NCBI RefSeq assembly: GCF_001953875.1
Contig: NZ_MQUR01000058.1
Coordinates: 1-50,759, forward strand
Direction: 5' to 3'
DNA length: 50,759 nucleotides
DNA from: Streptomyces amritsarensis
Lineage (GTDB): Bacteria > Actinomycetota > Actinomycetes > Streptomycetales > Streptomycetaceae
The notes below the pieces were generated by a model. The model had not been told where the DNA came from, made no database searches, and worked only from the letters and a program-made list of their open reading frames with translations. The position numbers and the translations under genes were made by a program. Numbering within the stretch: the first letter of the stretch is position 1; each line of letters begins with the position of its first letter. This document shows, one piece after another, positions 28,798 through 37,854 of this stretch.

Positions 28798-29517
28798 TTA
28801 CCCGAGCCGGGGTCTCGCGCCGAGTACCGCAGTGCCGACGCGTACATGTGTCGCACCGGCCGCAACGGCCTGTTCCAGGTCTGCGCTCATCCCGGCCGAC
28901 ACCATCGTGGCAGTCGGATGGTCTGCGCGCAGGCGGGATGACAATTCCACCAACCGCTCGAAGGCCGCCTGTTCGCGTCCCGCGTAGTGGCCGGACAGCG
29001 GTGCGACGGTCATCACTCCGTCGATGCGCAGTCCGGGCGCCCCGGCGACGAGATCCGCCAACTCCGCGAGCTGCTCCGGCGCGGCACCGCCCCGGGTCCC
29101 GCGCTCGCCCGACTCCGCGTCGAGGGCGATCTGGACGAGGCAGCCGATCTCGCGGCCGGCACCCGTCGCGGCCGCCGAGAGGGCGGTCACGAGCCGGGGC
29201 CGGTCGACCGACTGCACCACGTGCGCGTATCCCGCCACGGAACGGACTTTGTTGGTCTGCAACTGGCCGACGAAGTGCCAGGTGAGCGGCAGATCCGCGC
29301 AAGCCGCAGCTTTGGGGGCGGCGTCCTGGTCGCGGTTCTCGGCAACATGACGGACGCCCAGCTCCGCCAGCAGTCGTACGTCGCTCGCGGGGTAGGTCTT
29401 GGTGACCACGATGAGGGTCACCTCCTCCCGCCCGCGGCCCGCCGCCGCGCACGCGGACGCGATGCGTTCCTCCACCCGCGCCAGGTTCTCGGCGAGCTCC
29501 GACTTACGATCCGTCAT
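28798..29517 (-). CDS. ylmE: PLP homeostasis protein (YggS/YlmE family)
   Basis: This 239-residue cytosolic pyridoxal-phosphate-binding TIM-barrel protein belongs to the YggS/PROSC (PLPBP) family. The PLP lysine is in LIVVTKTYPASDVRLL. The family segment VRHVAENRDQDAAPKA follows, then LTWHFVGQLQTNKVRSV. The C-terminal phosphate-binding loop is in TMVSAGMSADLEQAVAAGATHVRVGTAV. It buffers free PLP and has no known catalysis. Homologues sit in the dcw clusters of Gram-positive bacteria. Its start overlaps the end of pgeF by 14 bp, so the two are coupled. Confidence 0.93.
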   Translation of the reverse strand: MTDRKSELAENLARVEERIASACAAAGRGREEVTLIVVTKTYPASDVRLLAELGVRHVAENRDQDAAPKAAACADLPLTWHFVGQLQTNKVRSVAGYAHVVQSVDRPRLVTALSAAATGAGREIGCLVQIALDAESGERGTRGGAAPEQLAELADLVAGAPGLRIDGVMTVAPLSGHYAGREQAAFERLVELSSRLRADHPTATMVSAGMSADLEQAVAAGATHVRVGTAVLGARPRLG

Positions 29518-30289
29518 TCTTCTTTTCCCCCGGGGATCCGGGGGTCTCCCCCCGGGAAAGCTCCGTCAACCAGACATATCCGGCAAGCCGTCCGGTCACC
29601 CGGTCGCGGCGGTACGAGAAGTGGTCCCGTGACTCCAGTGTGCAGACCGGGGAACGGCCGCCGTTCACCACCCCCGCCTCCGCGAGCTGGGCGTGCACCC
29701 CCGCGACCACGTCCACCGCCGGTGTCCCCCAGCTGGTCTCGGCCCGGGCGGCGGGCACCGCTTCGGCCACCGCCTCCCGCATCTGCGCCGGCACCTCGTA
29801 GCAGCGCCCGCAGACCGCGGGCCCGGTACGGGCGACGATCCGCCCCGGTTCGGCGCCGAGGGAGACCATCGCCTCCACCGCCGCCGGCACCACCCCGGCG
29901 ACCAGCCCGGGCCGTCCGGCGTGGGCGGCCCCGACGACTCCGGCGACGGGGTCCGCCAGCAGGACCGGTGTGCAGTCGGCGGTGAGCACGGCGAGGGCGA
30001 GCCCTCGACGGGCGGTCACCACGGCGTCCACCGCCGGGATCTCCGCGTCCCCCCAGGGGCCGTCGACCACCGCCACGTCCCGGCCGTGCACCTGGTTCAT
30101 CCAGACCACCTGGTCCGGATCGAGTCCCAGGGACCGTGCGGCCAGGGCCCGGTTCGCGAGAACGGCGGCCGGGTCGTCTCCGACCGCGCCGCCGAGGTTG
30201 AGCTCTTCGTACGGAACGGCGCTCACTCCGCCCCACCGGTCGGTGAAGGCGAAGTGGGCGCCGCCCACGTGGTGCTGCTCCGGTGTCAC
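29504..30289 (-). CDS. pgeF: Peptidoglycan editing factor PgeF (YfiH/laccase-domain)
   Basis: This 261-residue protein belongs to the former 'multicopper polyphenol oxidoreductase' (YfiH, COG1496) family. Known members (PgeF) remove mis-incorporated L-Ser from UDP-MurNAc, and others act on purine nucleosides. Visible signatures are FAFTDRWGGVS and LTADCTPVLLADP, with the Zn-ligand Cys. VGAAHAGRPGLVAGVV supplies a His ligand, and GPAVCGRCYEVP is the second cysteine cluster. The classic zinc ligands His, Cys and His are therefore all present. It overlaps ftsZ by 4 bp upstream and ylmE by 14 bp downstream, so it is an operon member. A wall-related editing role fits the neighbourhood but is inferred. 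Confidence 0.9.
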   Translation of the reverse strand: MTPEQHHVGGAHFAFTDRWGGVSAVPYEELNLGGAVGDDPAAVLANRALAARSLGLDPDQVVWMNQVHGRDVAVVDGPWGDAEIPAVDAVVTARRGLALAVLTADCTPVLLADPVAGVVGAAHAGRPGLVAGVVPAAVEAMVSLGAEPGRIVARTGPAVCGRCYEVPAQMREAVAEAVPAARAETSWGTPAVDVVAGVHAQLAEAGVVNGGRSPVCTLESRDHFSYRRDRVTGRLAGYVWLTELSRGETPGSPGEKKNDGS

Positions 30290-31491
30290 TTCAAGAAGTC
30301 CGGGACATCCAGTTCCTCGGCCGGGCTGTCCTGGTACGGCCGGGCCGTGGGGACCTGCGGCGCGGGGGCCTGGACCTCGACCGGGGCCGGCTCGACGGGG
30401 GCCGGGGGCTCTTCGCGCGGGGGGACCGTGCCGAGTCCGCCGAAGGCCGGGCGGACCGGTTCGGCGGCGCGGACCGGAGCCGGGGCGGGCTCCTCGCGCT
30501 TCGTGGACGCGGCGCCGATGACGTTGTCCCGGCGGGCCGGGGGCTGTCCGCCGTCGAACCCGGCCGCGATGACGGTGACCCGCACCTCGTCGCCGAGCGC
30601 GTCGTCGATGACGGCGCCGAAGATGATGTTCGCCTCGGGGTGCGCCGCCTCGCTCACCAGCTGCGCGGCCTCGTTGATCTCGAAGAGACCGAGGTCGGAG
30701 CCGCCGGAGATGGAGAGCAGCACGCCGCGGGCGCCGTCGATGGAGGCCTCCAGGAGCGGCGAGGAGATCGCCATCTCGGCGGCGGCCACCGCACGGTCGT
30801 CGCCGCGGGCGGAGCCGATGCCCATCAGGGCCGAGCCGGCCTCGGACATCACGGACTTGACGTCGGCGAAGTCGAGGTTGATCAGACCCGGGGTGGTGAT
30901 GAGGTCGGTGATGCCCTGGACGCCGGAGAGCAGGACCTGGTCCGCGGACTTGAAGGCGTCCAGGACGCTGACCTGGCGGTCCGAGATGGACAGCAGGCGG
31001 TCGTTGGGGATGACGATGAGGGTGTCGACCTCTTCGCGGAGCTCGGCGATGCCGTCCTCCGCCTGGTTCGCGCGGCGCCGGCCCTCGAAGGTGAACGGCC
31101 GGGTGACCACGCCGATCGTCAGGGCGCCCAGCGAGCGCGCGATGTTGGCGACGACGGGTGCGCCGCCGGTGCCGGTGCCGCCGCCCTCACCGGCGGTGAC
31201 GAAGACCATGTCGGCCCCCTTGAGGACCTCCTCGATCTCCTCGCGGTGGTCCTCTGCCGCCTTGCGACCGACGGCCGGGTTGGCTCCGGCGCCGAGGCCC
31301 CGGGTGAGTTCACGGCCGACGTCGAGCTTGACGTCGGCGTCGCTCATCAACAGCGCCTGGGCGTCGGTGTTGATGGCGATGAACTCGACGCCCTTGAGAC
31401 CGACCTCGATCATTCGGTTGATGGCATTGACACCACCGCCGCCGACACCGATGACCTTGATGACTGCGAGGTAGTTCTGCGGTGCTGCCAC
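30286..31491 (-). CDS. ftsZ: Cell division GTPase FtsZ
   Basis: FtsZ is the tubulin homologue that forms the Z ring, or Z-ladders in sporulating hyphae. The 401 residues include the N-terminal nucleotide site (VIGVGGGGVNAINRM) and the tubulin signature GGGTGTG at 103-109. The T7 catalytic loop NLDFADV is at 205-211. After residue 320 comes a variable Pro/Glu linker, then the conserved C-terminal peptide LDVPDFLK that binds SepF and other partners. The start is GTG (MAAPQNYLAVIKV), with GAGAGG 7-12 bases upstream. The 279-bp gap to ftsQ is the largest in the cluster and carries inverted repeats and GACAC words, consistent with the several promoters known for ftsZ in Streptomyces. Confidence 0.98.
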   Translation of the reverse strand: MAAPQNYLAVIKVIGVGGGGVNAINRMIEVGLKGVEFIAINTDAQALLMSDADVKLDVGRELTRGLGAGANPAVGRKAAEDHREEIEEVLKGADMVFVTAGEGGGTGTGGAPVVANIARSLGALTIGVVTRPFTFEGRRRANQAEDGIAELREEVDTLIVIPNDRLLSISDRQVSVLDAFKSADQVLLSGVQGITDLITTPGLINLDFADVKSVMSEAGSALMGIGSARGDDRAVAAAEMAISSPLLEASIDGARGVLLSISGGSDLGLFEINEAAQLVSEAAHPEANIIFGAVIDDALGDEVRVTVIAAGFDGGQPPARRDNVIGAASTKREEPAPAPVRAAEPVRPAFGGLGTVPPREEPPAPVEPAPVEVQAPAPQVPTARPYQDSPAEELDVPDFLK

Positions 31492-31770
31492 GTCGAAGGC
31501 CTCTCGCCTCGAGTTACGTGTCGCCGCCTCGCGGGCCTGCGTTGCGACGACTGATGCCGAAATAGGGACGGTCCGAACGCGCCGACCCGAACCCTCACCC
31601 TGAAGTTTAGGGTTAGGGGTGTGTCTGTTCCTTGGACTCTTCCGAACAGGACACTAAGTCGACAAGTAGCGCGTGTTCAACGAACACGCCGAACCTCCCG
31701 TTTTTCTTTTCACCCTATGTGATCACCCGTATCGCTGGCCAACCAGGGTGCGTCGCTGTTCGACCTGACG
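31492..31770 (-). promoter_or_regulatory. ftsZ upstream control region
   Basis: No gene is seen in this 279-bp region. It is AT-richer than its surroundings and contains two dyads. The first is GTGTCTGTTC (31621-31630) with GAACAGGACAC (31644-31654, one bulge), which is an inverted pair of GACAC words. The second is GCGTGTTC-AAC-GAACACGC (31671-31689, perfect 8-bp arms). A third GACAC is on the minus strand at 31522-31518. GACAC is the recognised core of the sporulation regulator WhiA, which activates ftsZ in Streptomyces. The exact promoters were not assigned. Confidence 0.6.
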
Positions 31771-32652
31771 TCAACTCCCGGCCGCCGCAGGGGCGGTGGG
31801 AACGCTCACGTCGAAGTGTCCGGCCTTCGGTGCGGCTTTCAGCAAAGCGGTCAGCGCGCGCCCCTTGGCGTCGCTCTGTTCGCCGCTGCCCCACCGCACG
31901 GACCGGCCTCCGGTCAGCTCCAGCACGATCGAATCGTAGGAACCCACCTTGACCTGCACGGTTTCCTTGGCGATCGGCGCCGGGAGGGATCCGGCGACGA
32001 GCACGGCCTCGTGCAGCAGCCGCTCTTCGTCGAAGCGGCGGGCGCTCGGGGAGCCTCCCGCGTTCAATTCGAGGACCGGAACCCCCGCGGGGGCTTTCGG
32101 AACCGTGTCGAATCGCACACCCGATGCGTCCACTTCCACGAAGTTGGCGTCCTTTTTGATGAGCAGGACGGGTTTGCGTTCTGTCACCTTCAGTCCGATT
32201 CCGTGCGGCCAGGCCCGCACCGCATCGACCGAATCGATGCGGGGCAGACGGCCGCGGACACGGCTCTCGATCTCGTCCGTGTCGACGCTCACGAGGGGTG
32301 AGCCGACCGGCACGGCCGCCGCGGCGAGCACCTGTTCGGGGGTGAGCACGTCCGTGCCGGTGGCGGTGACCTTCTCGACGCGGAGCCAGGAGGACCCGTA
32401 GAGGACCCAGGTGCCGCCGGAGGCGAGGAGCACCGCGGCGGCCAGGGACGCCAGCACAGGGCCCCGGCGCAGGTGCTTGCCGGGGCCCCGCGGGGCGCTC
32501 CTCTTCGCGGCCTTCACGGCCTTCGCGGACTTCGCGGACTTCGCGGGCTTCTGGCTCTTGGGTGGCTTGGGAGAGCCGGCGCCCTTGCGGGGCGACCGGC
32601 CGGGCCCGTCGGAAGACGGTGTTCCGCGCTGTGCGGTCGTCGCTCCGGCCAC
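31771..32652 (-). CDS. ftsQ: Cell division protein FtsQ
   Basis: FtsQ is a bitopic divisome protein that links FtsZ-ring assembly to the septal wall synthases through FtsL and its partner. The 293 residues start with a Lys/Pro/Ser/Ala-rich cytosolic tail (1-72), including a KSAKSAKAVKAAKR run. One membrane helix follows (about 75-97, GPVLASLAAAVLLASGGTWVLYG). Then comes the external POTRA domain (WLRVEKVTATGTDVLTPEQVLAAAAVPVGSPLVSVD) and the FtsQ beta domain. The start is GTG. It lies 30 bp after murG. In many actinobacteria murC sits between murG and ftsQ; here it is absent. Confidence 0.95.
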   Translation of the reverse strand: MAGATTAQRGTPSSDGPGRSPRKGAGSPKPPKSQKPAKSAKSAKAVKAAKRSAPRGPGKHLRRGPVLASLAAAVLLASGGTWVLYGSSWLRVEKVTATGTDVLTPEQVLAAAAVPVGSPLVSVDTDEIESRVRGRLPRIDSVDAVRAWPHGIGLKVTERKPVLLIKKDANFVEVDASGVRFDTVPKAPAGVPVLELNAGGSPSARRFDEERLLHEAVLVAGSLPAPIAKETVQVKVGSYDSIVLELTGGRSVRWGSGEQSDAKGRALTALLKAAPKAGHFDVSVPTAPAAAGS

Positions 32653-32682
32653 TCCTGTGCCTCCTGCGTCCGTGCTCCCGCG

Positions 32683-33777
32683 TCAGCGGGCTCGGTGGGC
32701 TGCGATCGCCTCGTACACCATGCCGACCAGCAGCTCGTCGGCGTCCCGGCGGCCGAACTCACCGGCGGCGCGGGACATCTCGTACAGGCGGTGCGGGTCG
32801 GACAGCACCGGGAGGACCTGGCCGAGCACCCACTCGGGCGTCAGTTCCGCGTCGTCCACGAGCAGGCCGCCGCCGGCCTTGACCACCGGCTGGGCGTTGA
32901 GCCGCTGTTCGCCGTTGCCGATCGGCAGCGGGACGTAGGCGGCGGGCAGCCCGACGGCGGACAGTTCGGCGACGGTCATCGCTCCCGCGCGGCACAGCAT
33001 CATGTCGGCGGCGGCGTACGCGAGATCCATCCGGTCCACGTACGGTACCGGCACATAGGGCGGCATCCCGGGCATGTTGTCGACACGCGGCAGTTCGTTC
33101 TTCGGCCCGACGGCGTGCAGGATCTGTACGCCGGAGCGCTGGAGGGTCGGAGCGACCTGCTGGATCGTCTCGTTGAGGCGCCGGGCGCCCTGCGAGCCGC
33201 CGGAGACCAGCAGCGTGGGCAGGTTGGGGTCCAGGCCGAACGCGGCGCGCGCCTCGGGGCGTACGGCGGCCCGGTCGAGGGTGGAGATGGAGCGGCGCAG
33301 CGGGATGCCCACGTAGCGGGCGCCCCGCAGCTTGCTGTCGGGCGTGGAGACCGCGACGGCGTGCGCGTACCGGGAGCCGATCTTGTTGGCCAGTCCGGGC
33401 CGGGCGTTGGCCTCGTGGACGATGATCGGCACGCCGAGCCGCTTGGCCGCGAGGTAGCCGGGCAGGGCCACGTAGCCGCCGAATCCGACGACGCAGTCGG
33501 CCTTGGTGCGCAGGAGGATCTCCTCCGCGGCCTTGATGGTGCCGCGCAGCCGCCCGGGGACGGTGATCAGCTCCGGCGTGGGCTTGCGGGGCAGCGGTAC
33601 GGCGGGGATCAGCCCCAGTTCGTAGCCGCGCTCCGGCACCAGGCGGGTTTCGAGTCCGCGCTCGGTGCCCAGGGCGGTGATGCCCACTGAAGGGTCCTGC
33701 CTGCGCAGGGCGTCCGCGAGGGCGAGCGCCGGCTCGATGTGGCCGGCGGTCCCCCCACCGGCGAGTACGACATGCAC
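32683..33777 (-). CDS. murG: Lipid II synthase MurG
   Basis: This GT28 glycosyltransferase transfers GlcNAc from UDP-GlcNAc to lipid I, giving lipid II, on the inner face of the membrane. The 364 residues have the N-terminal G-loop VLAGGGTAGHIEPALALADAL, then GFGGYVALPGYLAA and HEANARPGLANK. The C-terminal donor domain has LLVSGGSQGARRLNE and the UDP-GlcNAc segment MLCRAGAMTVAELSAVGLPAAYVPLP. All are intact. It lies 6 bp after ftsW and 30 bp before ftsQ, so it sits tightly in the operon. Confidence 0.97.
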   Translation of the reverse strand: MHVVLAGGGTAGHIEPALALADALRRQDPSVGITALGTERGLETRLVPERGYELGLIPAVPLPRKPTPELITVPGRLRGTIKAAEEILLRTKADCVVGFGGYVALPGYLAAKRLGVPIIVHEANARPGLANKIGSRYAHAVAVSTPDSKLRGARYVGIPLRRSISTLDRAAVRPEARAAFGLDPNLPTLLVSGGSQGARRLNETIQQVAPTLQRSGVQILHAVGPKNELPRVDNMPGMPPYVPVPYVDRMDLAYAAADMMLCRAGAMTVAELSAVGLPAAYVPLPIGNGEQRLNAQPVVKAGGGLLVDDAELTPEWVLGQVLPVLSDPHRLYEMSRAAGEFGRRDADELLVGMVYEAIAAHRAR

Positions 33778-33783
33778 CGAAAT

Positions 33784-35154
33784 TCACCGCTCTCCGGACG
33801 GACGCTTCTTGACGCGCCGTCTCATCGACTTCCATCTCACCCCGGTCCGCCTCCAGCCGGTCTTCGGCTGTCGCATCGCGAGTGCCGCGCGCGCGGCGGG
33901 CTCCTCCCGCGCGAAGGCGATGAGCAGTCCGACCGCGAACATGGTCGGCAGCAGGGCGGACCCTCCGTAGGAGAACAGCGGGAGCGGGACACCGGCGATC
34001 GGCAGCAGGCCGAGCACCGCACCGATGTTGATCACGGCCTGGGCCGTGATCCAGGTGGTCACGCCTCCCGCGGCAAACCGTACGAAGGAGTCCTCCGTGC
34101 GTCCGGCCACGCGGATACCCGCATAGCCTAGAGCCGCGAACAGGGCGAGCACCGACAGCGTCCCCGCCAGTCCCAGTTCCTCCCCCGTGATGGCGAAGAT
34201 GAAGTCGGTGTGGGCTTCGGGTAGTTGACCCCATTTTTCCACACTTGCGCCCAGTCCGGAACCGAACCAGCCGCCTGATGCGAGGGCGTAGATCCCGTGC
34301 ACGGCCTGCCAGCAAAGGTCGTTCTTGCCCGGTTCTGTCGCACCGATGCACTCCAGCCGGTCCATCCGGTGCGGGCTGGTCTTGATGAGCAGGGCGACGA
34401 TCGCACCCGCGAAGGCGAGCACGGCGACGAACATCCGCGTCGGGGCGCCCGCGAGCCAGAGCAGGCCGAACAGGATGGCCCCGAGGATCATCGCGGTGCC
34501 CATGTCCCCGCCCAGCATGATGAGCCCGAGCAGCAGGAAGGCGACGGGCACCAGCGGCACCAGCAGGTGCTTCCACTGGCTCAGCAGCCCCTTGTCGCCC
34601 TTGCGGGCCAGCAGGTCGGCACCCCACAGGATCAGGGCGAGTTTGCCGAACTCGCTGGGCTGCAGCATGAACGGGCCGCCGAGGGAGATCCAGTTCTGGT
34701 TGCCGTTGATCGAGACCCCTATCCCGGGGACCTGGACCAGGACCATCAGGAAGAGCGTGCCGGCGAGTACCGGATAGGACAGCGCCCGGTGCAGCTTCAC
34801 CGGCATCCGGGAGGCGGCCAGCAGGAGCACCGTGCCGATGAGGGCGGCCAGGAACTGCTTCTTGAAGAAGTACGCGTCGCCCAGGCCCAGCTGGAGGGCC
34901 TTGATCATGGAAGCGGAGTACACCATCACCAGACCGAGCACGGTGATGAGCAGGGAACTGCCGAAAATCAGGTAATAGGCCGTGAGCGGGCGGTCCCACG
35001 CCCTGCGCAACTGCTGCTGCGTACGCCGGAGACCGGCCAGCGGCCCGCGCCCGGGGGGCCGCCCCGGGCGCTTCACACTCACCCCGGGGCGCTTGCGGCC
35101 CTGCGCCTTCACGGCGGACGGCCGCCGCCCCGGCAGCATCTGCTTGGCCGGCAT
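33784..35154 (-). CDS. ftsW: Septal peptidoglycan polymerase FtsW
   Basis: FtsW is the SEDS-family glycosyltransferase that polymerises lipid II at the septum with FtsI. The protein is 456 residues from the ATG at 35154. It has a basic cytosolic N-terminus (about 1-55) and ten hydrophobic helices. SEDS landmarks are visible: GNQNWISLGGPFMLQPSEFGKLALILW with its conserved PSEF, then LGGDMGTAMILG with the catalytic-site Asp in the large periplasmic loop region, and VPLPLFSYGGSALLPTMFAVGL near the end. The start at 35154 is preferred over an ATG 12 codons upstream because GGAGGGGAAG precedes it. The last 25 residues are basic. Confidence 0.94.
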   Translation of the reverse strand: MPAKQMLPGRRPSAVKAQGRKRPGVSVKRPGRPPGRGPLAGLRRTQQQLRRAWDRPLTAYYLIFGSSLLITVLGLVMVYSASMIKALQLGLGDAYFFKKQFLAALIGTVLLLAASRMPVKLHRALSYPVLAGTLFLMVLVQVPGIGVSINGNQNWISLGGPFMLQPSEFGKLALILWGADLLARKGDKGLLSQWKHLLVPLVPVAFLLLGLIMLGGDMGTAMILGAILFGLLWLAGAPTRMFVAVLAFAGAIVALLIKTSPHRMDRLECIGATEPGKNDLCWQAVHGIYALASGGWFGSGLGASVEKWGQLPEAHTDFIFAITGEELGLAGTLSVLALFAALGYAGIRVAGRTEDSFVRFAAGGVTTWITAQAVINIGAVLGLLPIAGVPLPLFSYGGSALLPTMFAVGLLIAFAREEPAARAALAMRQPKTGWRRTGVRWKSMRRRVKKRPSGER

Positions 35155-35224
35155 CTGTGATCTTCCCCTCCACTCGTACGAGGCGAGCATCCGGCCGGAG
35201 GGAACCAGTCCCGGCGCCCCCGGC

Positions 35225-36802
35225 CTAGGCCGTGTCCGCGGCGTTCTCGGCGGCCAGTTCGCGCACCGCGTCGGCGAACGCGTCCCCGCGCTTGTTGTAG
35301 TTCGCGAACATGTCCATCGAGGCGCAGGCCGGTGCCAGCAGGACCGTGTCGCCGGGCTCGGCGAGCGCGGCCGCCTCCCGGACCGCTGCGAGCATCGCCC
35401 CAGTGTCGGTCCGGTCGAGGTCGACGACCGGGACCTCGGGGGCGTGTCGCGCCAGCGCCTCGGCGATCAACGCCCGGTCGGCGCCGATCAGGACGGCGCC
35501 GCGCATCCGCTCGGCCGACTTCTGCACGAGCTCGTCGAAGGTCGCGCCCTTGGCGAGACCGCCGGCGATCCAGACGACCTTGTCGAAGGAGGCGAGGGAG
35601 GCCTCCGCCGCGTGGGTGTTCGTGGCCTTGGAGTCGTCGACGTAAGTGACCGAGGCGACCTCGTCCACCCGGGCGACCCGGTGGGCGTCCGGACGGAAGT
35701 CGCGCAGCCCGTCGCGGACCGCGCGCGGCTCCACGCCGAAGGCGCGGGCCAGGGCCGCGGCGGCGAGCGCGTTGGCGATGTTGTGCGGGGCGGGCGGGTT
35801 GACGTCCGTGACCTCGGCGAGCTCCTGGGCGTTCTTGTGCCGGTTCTCCACGAAGGCCCGGTCGACGAGGATGCCGTCGACGACGCCGAGCATGGAGGGG
35901 CCGGGGGCCCCGAGGGTGAAGCCGATCGCGCGGCAGCCCTCTTCGACGTCGGCCTCGACGACGAGGTCCTCGGTGGCCTTGTCGGCCACGTTGTAGACGC
36001 AGGCCACCGTGTTGCCCTCGTAGATCCGGCCCTTGTCGGCGGCGTACGCCTCCATCGAGCCGTGCCAGTCGAGGTGGTCGGGGGCCAGGTTGAGGACGGC
36101 TGCCGAGTGGACGCGCAGCGAGGGCGCCCAGTGCAGCTGGTAGCTGGAGAGTTCGACGGCGAGGACGTCGTAGTGCTGCTCGCCGAGCACGACGTCGATG
36201 ATCGGGGTCCCGATGTTGCCGACGGCGGCGGTGCGCAGCCCGGCGGCCTTCAGGATCGACGCGAGCATCTGCGTGGTGGTGGTCTTGCCGTTGGTCCCGG
36301 TGATCGCCAGCCATTCGGCGGGCCCGGCCGGGGCCGCGTCGGCCCCTTCGCCGGCGCCCTCGGCCTCGGCCCGGCGGGCGGCGCGGAGTTCCGCGCCGGC
36401 TCCGCGCAGCCGCCAGGCGACCTCGACGTCGCCGACGACGTCGACGCCCGCCTCGGCGGCGGCCAGGAAGAGCGGGCTCTGCGGCGGCCAGCCGGGCGAG
36501 GTGACGACCAGTTCGGTGCCCTCGGGCAGGCTCTCGCCGGCCCGGGCGCCGTCGGGCAGGTGGCCGAGGCGCACCTCGATGCCCAGTTCGGCGAGTTCGG
36601 CCGCCCTGGCCCGGTGCGCGTCACCGTCGCCGTTGTCGACGACGGTCACGCGGGCGCCCAGCCCGGCCAGGGCGCGGGCGGCGCTGATGCCGCTGACGCC
36701 GAGGCCGGCGACGGTGATCCGGCCCGGCAGGCCGAACCGGCCCAGGGCGTCGGGGCCGAGCAGGCCGGCCAGGTCGGAGGCGCTCACTTGTCGGCTGCCC
36801 AT
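35225..36802 (-). CDS. murD: UDP-MurNAc-L-Ala:D-Glu ligase MurD
   Basis: MurD adds D-glutamate to UDP-MurNAc-L-alanine using ATP, in the cytosol. The 525 residues have an N-terminal UDP-binding domain (VAGLGVSGISAARAL) and the central ATPase domain with GTNGKTTTTQML and NLAPDHLDWHGSMEAY. The C-terminal ligase domain has DDSKATNTHAAEASLASF and LAPACASMDMFANYNKRGDAF. A Glu/Ala-rich insert (RRAEAEGAGEGADAAPAGPAEW) before the P-loop makes it slightly long. The ATG at 36802 lies inside the end of mraY (19-bp overlap). An alternative GTG at 36787 would give a 4-bp GTGA overlap and lose five residues. Long upstream frame extension through mraY is rejected. Confidence 0.95.
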   Translation of the reverse strand: MGSRQVSASDLAGLLGPDALGRFGLPGRITVAGLGVSGISAARALAGLGARVTVVDNGDGDAHRARAAELAELGIEVRLGHLPDGARAGESLPEGTELVVTSPGWPPQSPLFLAAAEAGVDVVGDVEVAWRLRGAGAELRAARRAEAEGAGEGADAAPAGPAEWLAITGTNGKTTTTQMLASILKAAGLRTAAVGNIGTPIIDVVLGEQHYDVLAVELSSYQLHWAPSLRVHSAAVLNLAPDHLDWHGSMEAYAADKGRIYEGNTVACVYNVADKATEDLVVEADVEEGCRAIGFTLGAPGPSMLGVVDGILVDRAFVENRHKNAQELAEVTDVNPPAPHNIANALAAAALARAFGVEPRAVRDGLRDFRPDAHRVARVDEVASVTYVDDSKATNTHAAEASLASFDKVVWIAGGLAKGATFDELVQKSAERMRGAVLIGADRALIAEALARHAPEVPVVDLDRTDTGAMLAAVREAAALAEPGDTVLLAPACASMDMFANYNKRGDAFADAVRELAAENAADTA

Positions 36803-37854
36803 CCCGCGTAGAAGAGACCGAGGCCCACGATCACGCACATGCCCTGGATGATCCAGAAGCGGACCACGACGAGGACCTCGGACCAGCCCTTGAGTTCGAA
36901 GTGGTGCTGGAGCGGTGCCATCCGGAAGACGCGCTTGCCGGTCAGCTTGAAGGAGCCGACCTGGATGACGACCGACATCGTGATGAGCACGAAGAGGCCG
37001 CCGAGGAGCGCCACCAGGAGCTCCGTGCGGGAGCAGATGGCCAGACCGGCGAGCGCGCCGCCGAGGGCCAGCGAGCCGGTGTCGCCCATGAAGATCTTGG
37101 CGGGCGAGGTGTTCCACCACAGGAAGCCGAAGCAGGCGCCCATGAGGGCGGAGGCGACGACGGCCAGGTCGAGTGGGTCTCGCACCTCGAAGCAGGCGTT
37201 GGGGTTGGTGAGGTCGGCGGCCATCGCGCACGACTCCTGGAACTGCCAGACGCCGATGAAGGTGTAGGCGCCGAAGACCATCACGGCGGCGCCGGTGGCG
37301 AGACCGTCCAGACCGTCGGTGAGGTTCACGCCGTTGGACAGCGCCAGGATCATGAACAGCGCCCAGACCACGAAGAGCACCGGGCCGATCGACCAGCCGA
37401 AGTCCGTGACGAACGACAGCTTGGTGGAGGCCGGGGTGAGGTCGCGCGAGTCCTTGAACTGCAGTGCGAGCACGGCGAAGGCGATGCCGACGATCAGCTG
37501 GCCGGCCATCTTGGCCTTGGCCCGCAGACCCAGCGAACGCCGCTTGACGATCTTGATGTAGTCGTCGAGGTAGCCGACCAGGCCCATGCCGGCCATCAGG
37601 AAGAGCACGAGCAGACCGGAGAAGCTCGGCTCCTCACCGGTGATGACCTTCGTCAGGGCGTACGCGACGAGCGTGGCCAGGATGAAGGAGACACCGCCCA
37701 TGGTGGGCGTGCCCTTCTTCCCGGCGTGGCCGCGCGGACCGTCGTCGCGGATGAACTGGCCGTAGCCCTTGCGGGCCAGCAGCTTGATCAGCAGCGGCGT
37801 ACCGACGACGGTCAGGAACATGCCGATGACACCGGCGAACAGGATCTGCCTCAT
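36784..37854 (-). CDS. mraY: Phospho-MurNAc-pentapeptide translocase MraY
   Basis: MraY transfers phospho-MurNAc-pentapeptide from UDP to undecaprenyl phosphate, making lipid I; it is the first membrane step of wall synthesis. The 356-residue polytopic protein has about ten helices. Catalytic motifs are present: GTPTMGGVSF and LVGYLDDYIKIVKRRSLGL with the Asp pair, then ALSNGVNLTDGLDGLA, MGDTGSLALGG and the late HHFELKGW histidine motif. It overlaps murF by 4 bp and murD by up to 19 bp. Confidence 0.97.
   Translation of the reverse strand: MRQILFAGVIGMFLTVVGTPLLIKLLARKGYGQFIRDDGPRGHAGKKGTPTMGGVSFILATLVAYALTKVITGEEPSFSGLLVLFLMAGMGLVGYLDDYIKIVKRRSLGLRAKAKMAGQLIVGIAFAVLALQFKDSRDLTPASTKLSFVTDFGWSIGPVLFVVWALFMILALSNGVNLTDGLDGLATGAAVMVFGAYTFIGVWQFQESCAMAADLTNPNACFEVRDPLDLAVVASALMGACFGFLWWNTSPAKIFMGDTGSLALGGALAGLAICSRTELLVALLGGLFVLITMSVVIQVGSFKLTGKRVFRMAPLQHHFELKGWSEVLVVVRFWIIQGMCVIVGLGLFYAGWAADK

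Noticed and set aside
32759..35173. 804-codon open frame on the minus strand, overlapping murG and ftsW
   Set aside because: It runs in another frame across two well-supported genes with Arg/Pro/Ala-rich composition; it is a GC shadow.
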